From Dehalococcoidia bacterium UBA6627 (GTDB taxonomy: Bacteria > Chloroflexota > Dehalococcoidia > UBA2979): 34,975 nucleotides of DNA. Positions 31,480 to 34,975 of this stretch are shown here, in pieces. Under the pieces are notes generated by a model. The model searched no databases. It was not told the DNA's origin and saw nothing but the letters and a program-made list of their open reading frames with translations. The position numbers and the translations under genes were made by a program. Location: contig DKLZ01000046.1 of NCBI GenBank assembly GCA_002455955.1, forward strand, positions 2,531-37,505, given 5' to 3'. Within the stretch, counting starts at the first letter, position 1, and every line of letters starts with the position of its first letter.

Positions 31480-34308
31480 TCAGCTCTTTGTAATTTTTTT
31501 CTTCCTTGTACTTCCCGGTAGATCGATCCTGACGGCACAAGCCTTATATTCTGGGATGCCACTCGGCGGGTCAAGAGCATCATTAGTGAGGATGTTCGCT
31601 GCGACGCCTTCGAGAGCTACGAACGGAACGAAGATGTCGCCTCGTTGCATTCTTTCGACGACATGAACTTGGGCTATGATTTCGCCGCGTCGTGAGCTTA
31701 TCTGTATATCTTGACCGTCTGATATCTCTAGTTGTCGTGCATCATCAGGATGTATATCGACTGTCACAACTGGTACCTTCTTGAGAAGATTTGGTACCTC
31801 TCTCGTAATAGCACCGGTATGCCAGTGGTACAGAGATCTCCCTGTTATTAGAGTGAAAGGATATCTGCGACTAGGTAGTTCGGCTGCTGGAGGTCCCTGG
31901 TCTACCGCGATAAATAACCCGCGTCCTCTCGGGAAGTCTGTATCGAAGAGTCGTTGAGTACCGGGATGCATGTCATCAGGGCAGGGCCACTGTATTCCGC
32001 CTTCACGCTCTATTCGGTCGTGTGATATGCCACCAATGATCGGCGTGAGCGATGCCATTTCGTCAAATATCTGCGCAGAGTCTTGATAGTCAAATTGTGT
32101 TGACGGGCGTTCGAGTCTTTTCATTACCCGGCGTGCAATATCTGCAGTGATGTCCCAGTCATGGCGGGTATTTCCCACAGGTTCGATAAATTGCCTGGTG
32201 AGTTGTACGCGTCGTTCAGAATTTGTGAACGTACCCGATTTTTCGGCAAACGATGTTGCTGGTAGTACAACATCGGCTATTTCTGCCGTTTCATGCATAA
32301 ATAGGTCTTGCACCACCAAAAAGTTCAATCGGTTAAATGCTTCCCTTGCATGGCTCAAGTACGGGTCTGAAACCAAAGGATTTTCTCCTATTACATACAT
32401 CGTAGTTAGAGTTTTATCTAGCATCTTTTCAATCATCCGAGTTGACTGAAGTCCATTCGTTCGAGGAATCAGCGACTCCCAGGCATGCTCCCATTTTTCG
32501 TGAGTATTTCCACCAATGGCTTCATACCCAGGGAATATATTGGGGAGACAGCCAGAGTCCGAGCAACCCTGTACGTTGTTTTGCCCTCTGAGGGGTGAGA
32601 TTCCGCTTCCAGGCTTTCCCACTTGGCCGGAGCTGAGCGCAAGGTTTATTAGTGCGCGGGCATTATCAGAACCGTTCGTATGCTGTGTGACCCCCATACC
32701 CCAGATGAGACAAGACCCTCTTGGATTTCCCGACGCGTCCGGTGATGGATTGGCATAAAGGAAAGCAGCCTTTCTGATATCAGCAACTGGCACTCCCGTT
32801 ATTTCCTCAGATTCTTCCAACGAAACTGCGAGAATTGATTCACGCCACGAGTCGAATCCTTCTGTCCTCGCCGCAATAAATTCTTGGTCCTCGAGGCCTT
32901 CCTCAAGGACTACACGCGCAATCGCGTTAAATAATGTGACGTCAGTACCCGATTTTGGTTGTAGATGCAGAGTTGCTGATTCACATAAATCGATCTTGAT
33001 AGGATTGACCACGATTAGGCTCGCGCCGTGTTCTTCAACAGCCATGCGGATTCTTGATCCGACAACCGGATGGTTCCGTCCGGTATCGCTTCCAACTACT
33101 AGAAGGGTGCCAGCATTGTCATAGTCTTCGTAGGAGTTTGAGGTTGCACCTGAACCAATCTGCTCCATCAAAGCAACAACTGATGGTGCATGGCACAAGC
33201 GCGAGCAGTGATCGATGGAGTTAGTTCCCATGACAGACCGGACAAATTTTTGCATGACGTAGCCGTCTTCGTTACTTGCTTTCGCCGAAGCAATTCCACC
33301 GAATGTTTCAGATGGATTGGTTGGATCTGTCGATACAACTGACGCGAATTTGTCAGCTATTAGATCTAATGCTTCGTCCCATGAACTCTCCGTAAGCTTT
33401 CCATTCTTACGCACCATAGGTTCGGTAAGGCGTCGAGGCGAGTCCACATAGTCGAGGCCGAATCGTCCCTTCACACAGGTCATTCCGGCCGATGATCCAT
33501 TCTCAGGTACACCGTCAACCCACAGAATTTCATTTCCTTTTGTGTGAACTCTCAGTCCGCAGCCCACTCCGCAATATGGGCAGGTCGTTTCGGTGACTGT
33601 ATTGTCCTGAGCTGTTTGGAAGATTCTGCTTGGTTTATCGCGGATATTTTTAGCAGAGATGACTGGAAGTTCAAGGCTGCTGTTGAGTGCTCTGGGAGCA
33701 TACTGGTTCACGGCTACTAGGGCGCTTGTCGGGCATTGTGAGACACACTGTCCACAAGAAGTGCAGGTTGAATCCTCCCAGACTGCATTAAATGCGGACC
33801 CGATTACTGCGTTTTGCCCTCGACCATTAATACCTATTGCGCCTATATGTTGGGTATCTTGGCAGGCGTCAATGCATCTTCCGCAGAGGATACAATCAGC
33901 CATGTTGAAACTAAAAAAAGGATTAGAATTATCAACCCTCTGACGGGGAGCCGGGACATAAGTTGATTTTTCGAGATCATGTCGAGATGCGTGAAGCGTG
34001 GCTAATCCCTTTCCTTTTCCGTCCGACGACATACCAAGTGTTAAATCAAGTACTCCTCTGCGAACTCGCACTGATTTGTCACTGTTTGTGAGTATTTCCT
34101 GACCGTCAATCGCTGGTGTGTGGCATGCTGCAGTGAGACGAGGGCTACCTGAGATTTCGACGAGGCATGTTCGGCATGCGCCCAACGGTTCGCGGGCATC
34201 AGGCTTGCAAAGATGCGGTAGCGTACCTTCCGCAGTTTTGATTGCGTCCAGGAGAGAGGAACCCTCAGGAACCTCGACCAATTGACCATCGATTTGGAGT
34301 TTTGGCAC
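31480..34308 (-). CDS. formate dehydrogenase alpha subunit with ferredoxin-like N-terminus
   Basis: A 942-residue molybdo/tungsto-pterin oxidoreductase of the cytosolic NAD-linked formate dehydrogenase type. Domain order: a plant-type 2Fe-2S domain (C34, C45, C48, C62); two 4Fe-4S ferredoxin motifs (C139/142/145/149 and C182/185/188/192); the catalytic subunit's own 4Fe-4S (C243, C246, C250, C278); then the Mo-bisPGD domains. The metal-ligand position is cysteine, not selenocysteine: C372, followed by H373, in DHCSRLCHAP. The H-x3-C-x2-C cluster usual between the 2Fe-2S and ferredoxin parts is absent. GTG start with GGAG eight bases upstream. No NuoE/NuoF-like electron-transfer subunits or fdhD are in the window. 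It begins the five-gene leftward run. Confidence 0.9.
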   Translation of the reverse strand: MPKLQIDGQLVEVPEGSSLLDAIKTAEGTLPHLCKPDAREPLGACRTCLVEISGSPRLTAACHTPAIDGQEILTNSDKSVRVRRGVLDLTLGMSSDGKGKGLATLHASRHDLEKSTYVPAPRQRVDNSNPFFSFNMADCILCGRCIDACQDTQHIGAIGINGRGQNAVIGSAFNAVWEDSTCTSCGQCVSQCPTSALVAVNQYAPRALNSSLELPVISAKNIRDKPSRIFQTAQDNTVTETTCPYCGVGCGLRVHTKGNEILWVDGVPENGSSAGMTCVKGRFGLDYVDSPRRLTEPMVRKNGKLTESSWDEALDLIADKFASVVSTDPTNPSETFGGIASAKASNEDGYVMQKFVRSVMGTNSIDHCSRLCHAPSVVALMEQIGSGATSNSYEDYDNAGTLLVVGSDTGRNHPVVGSRIRMAVEEHGASLIVVNPIKIDLCESATLHLQPKSGTDVTLFNAIARVVLEEGLEDQEFIAARTEGFDSWRESILAVSLEESEEITGVPVADIRKAAFLYANPSPDASGNPRGSCLIWGMGVTQHTNGSDNARALINLALSSGQVGKPGSGISPLRGQNNVQGCSDSGCLPNIFPGYEAIGGNTHEKWEHAWESLIPRTNGLQSTRMIEKMLDKTLTTMYVIGENPLVSDPYLSHAREAFNRLNFLVVQDLFMHETAEIADVVLPATSFAEKSGTFTNSERRVQLTRQFIEPVGNTRHDWDITADIARRVMKRLERPSTQFDYQDSAQIFDEMASLTPIIGGISHDRIEREGGIQWPCPDDMHPGTQRLFDTDFPRGRGLFIAVDQGPPAAELPSRRYPFTLITGRSLYHWHTGAITREVPNLLKKVPVVTVDIHPDDARQLEISDGQDIQISSRRGEIIAQVHVVERMQRGDIFVPFVALEGVAANILTNDALDPPSGIPEYKACAVRIDLPGSTRKKKITKS

Positions 34309-34379
34309 GCTTAATGCTCCAGTTTTTTGTAGATTACAATATTAACAAGGGTAAGTTTATCAGCTATGTGCCGGCGCAA

Positions 34380-34408
34380 TTGAGTCACTGAATGGCTTAG
34401 ATTATCCT
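34380..34408 (+). promoter_or_regulatory. candidate sigma-70 promoter of the rhodanese gene
   Basis: TTGAGT (34380-34385) and TATCCT (34403-34408) are each 4/6 matches to the -35 and -10 consensus, with a 17-base spacer. The predicted start near 34415 gives a leader of about 38 bases ending in the GGAAGGA ribosome binding site before the ATG at 34453. Confidence 0.4.
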
Positions 34409-34452
34409 CTGGAATTGAGGTGCGTTAGGGCGCAGGATAGGAAGGACATGAG

Positions 34453-34797
34453 ATGTCGGAAAAAAACGTTAAATTAGAAGGTGAACCGTTCTATCGAATC
34501 GATGTTGAAGAGGCGAAACGCATGATCGACAACGAAGATGTCCAGGTGATTGATGCAAGGGAAATTCATGAACACGCGGAAGGACACGTTCCAGGTTCAT
34601 TGAGGATCCAGCATATGGCTGTGTTGGCTAACGCTGAAAAACTCGTTACAGATAAACCAATTTTATTTATTTGTAAAAGTGGACAGCGTTCTGCAGTCGC
34701 CGCAGAATTCGCAGCGTCACTCGGTCTTGAGGACTTGTATAACGTTGAAGGTGGACATGAGGCCTGGGCTGAAGCTGGATATCCGATGGAGTCCTAG
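34453..34797 (+). CDS. single-domain rhodanese-like protein
   Basis: A 114-residue rhodanese domain. VIDAREIHEHAEGHVPGS (32-49) is the conserved structural segment, and the active-site loop is CKSGQRS with C74 as the sulfur-carrying cysteine; the six-residue loop fits sulfurtransferase rather than phosphatase types. GGHEAWAEAGYP at the end is typical. GGAAGGA precedes the ATG by about six bases. It is divergent from formate dehydrogenase. Some formate dehydrogenases need sulfur transfer to the Mo cofactor by FdhD, so a link through sulfur supply is conceivable but not shown. The stop codon overlaps the stop of the leftward gene beyond. Confidence 0.9.
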   Translation: MSEKNVKLEGEPFYRIDVEEAKRMIDNEDVQVIDAREIHEHAEGHVPGSLRIQHMAVLANAEKLVTDKPILFICKSGQRSAVAAEFAASLGLEDLYNVEGGHEAWAEAGYPMES

Positions 34798-34975
34798 TTT
34801 TGGTGAATTCCACCGATTCTTGTTGCATCCAATAGCCTCAATTGTCGACTTAATTTGTGGATAGCTTGATTAAGAATACTGTTCGCTACTGGGATCCGAT
34901 CCTTTGCTTCGTATGTAGATAGGAGATCCTGTCGTAGGAGGTCCGAAGCATAGCCCTCCGTATATGCACCCACTG
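34794..34975 (-). CDS. unrecognised protein, C-terminal fragment (5' end outside window)
   Basis: A leftward frame open from the right edge ends with TAG at 34796-34794, giving 59 residues. The other two leftward frames are closed within 60-115 bases of the edge. The peptide has a mixed helical look (SDLLRQDLLSTYEAKDRIP, then ILNQAIHKLSRQLRLLD) without low complexity, which favours a real gene end. I do not recognise a family. The stop shares the palindrome CTAG with the rhodanese stop, so the two converge with a 4-base overlap. Confidence 0.5.
   Translation of the reverse strand, partial: VGAYTEGYASDLLRQDLLSTYEAKDRIPVANSILNQAIHKLSRQLRLLDATRIGGIHQN

Noticed and set aside
1..34975. CRISPR array, insertion sequence or att site
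   Set aside because: No regularly spaced repeats, transposase or integrase frame, or long terminal repeats were seen.

Overview
The window looks like an ordinary stretch of bacterial chromosome with roughly balanced base composition, compact genes on both strands, and no tRNA, rRNA, insertion sequence, prophage block or CRISPR array that I could find. Several features suggest an aerobic, probably marine heterotroph of the Chloroflexota (SAR202/Dehalococcoidia type). These are crotonases, short-chain dehydrogenases, a family III CoA-transferase, a COG2159 amidohydrolase, a haloacid-dehalogenase-type HAD, an F420/flavin split-barrel (DDN-like) protein and an SOS box of the GAAC-N4-GTTC type. 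That placement is inference from gene content only; an actinobacterial relative is not excluded.

Layout. 1-5.6 kb: C-terminal end of an enoyl-CoA hydratase, a YfcE-like phosphodiesterase, a crotonase-fold protein without the usual glutamates, an SMP-30/gluconolactonase, threonine synthase, and divergently a small cupin with an SDR whose catalytic lysine is replaced. 5.7-7.3 kb: a DedA/TMEM64-type membrane protein and a canonical SDR. 7.4-12.5 kb: a translesion-synthesis cassette read leftward in the order imuB - DUF6504-like small gene - dnaE2. Its promoter has a near-perfect LexA-type operator lying between the -35 and -10 elements. No imuA/recA-like partner is present in the window.

12.9-25.4 kb: DDN-like protein, exonuclease III, gamma-glutamyltransferase, PAP2-type membrane phosphatase, S9 prolyl-oligopeptidase-family peptidase, VOC protein, ABC-F ATPase, a pair of M16 peptidase subunits (one active, one lacking the zinc site, overlapping by ATGA), and an MFS transporter. 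25.5-34.3 kb is a catabolic region. An amidase and a CaiB-type CoA-transferase point right. Five closely spaced genes point left: formate dehydrogenase alpha subunit, enoyl-CoA hydratase, a 4-TM phage-holin-family protein, a HAD hydrolase and an amidohydrolase. The right edge has a rhodanese and the C-terminal end of an unrecognised leftward gene whose stop overlaps the rhodanese stop.

How the genes work together. The clearest functional unit is the SOS-controlled mutasome: ImuB is a Y-family protein without catalytic acids, DnaE2 is the polymerase, and the small protein is translationally coupled between them. The 25.5-34.3 kb block plausibly releases acids from amides, activates them as CoA esters, hydrates the enoyl-CoA and oxidises formate, but no substrate can be read from sequence. 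Coordinates of several CDS were moved to internal starts where a clear Shine-Dalgarno sequence decided the choice; this is stated in each entry.
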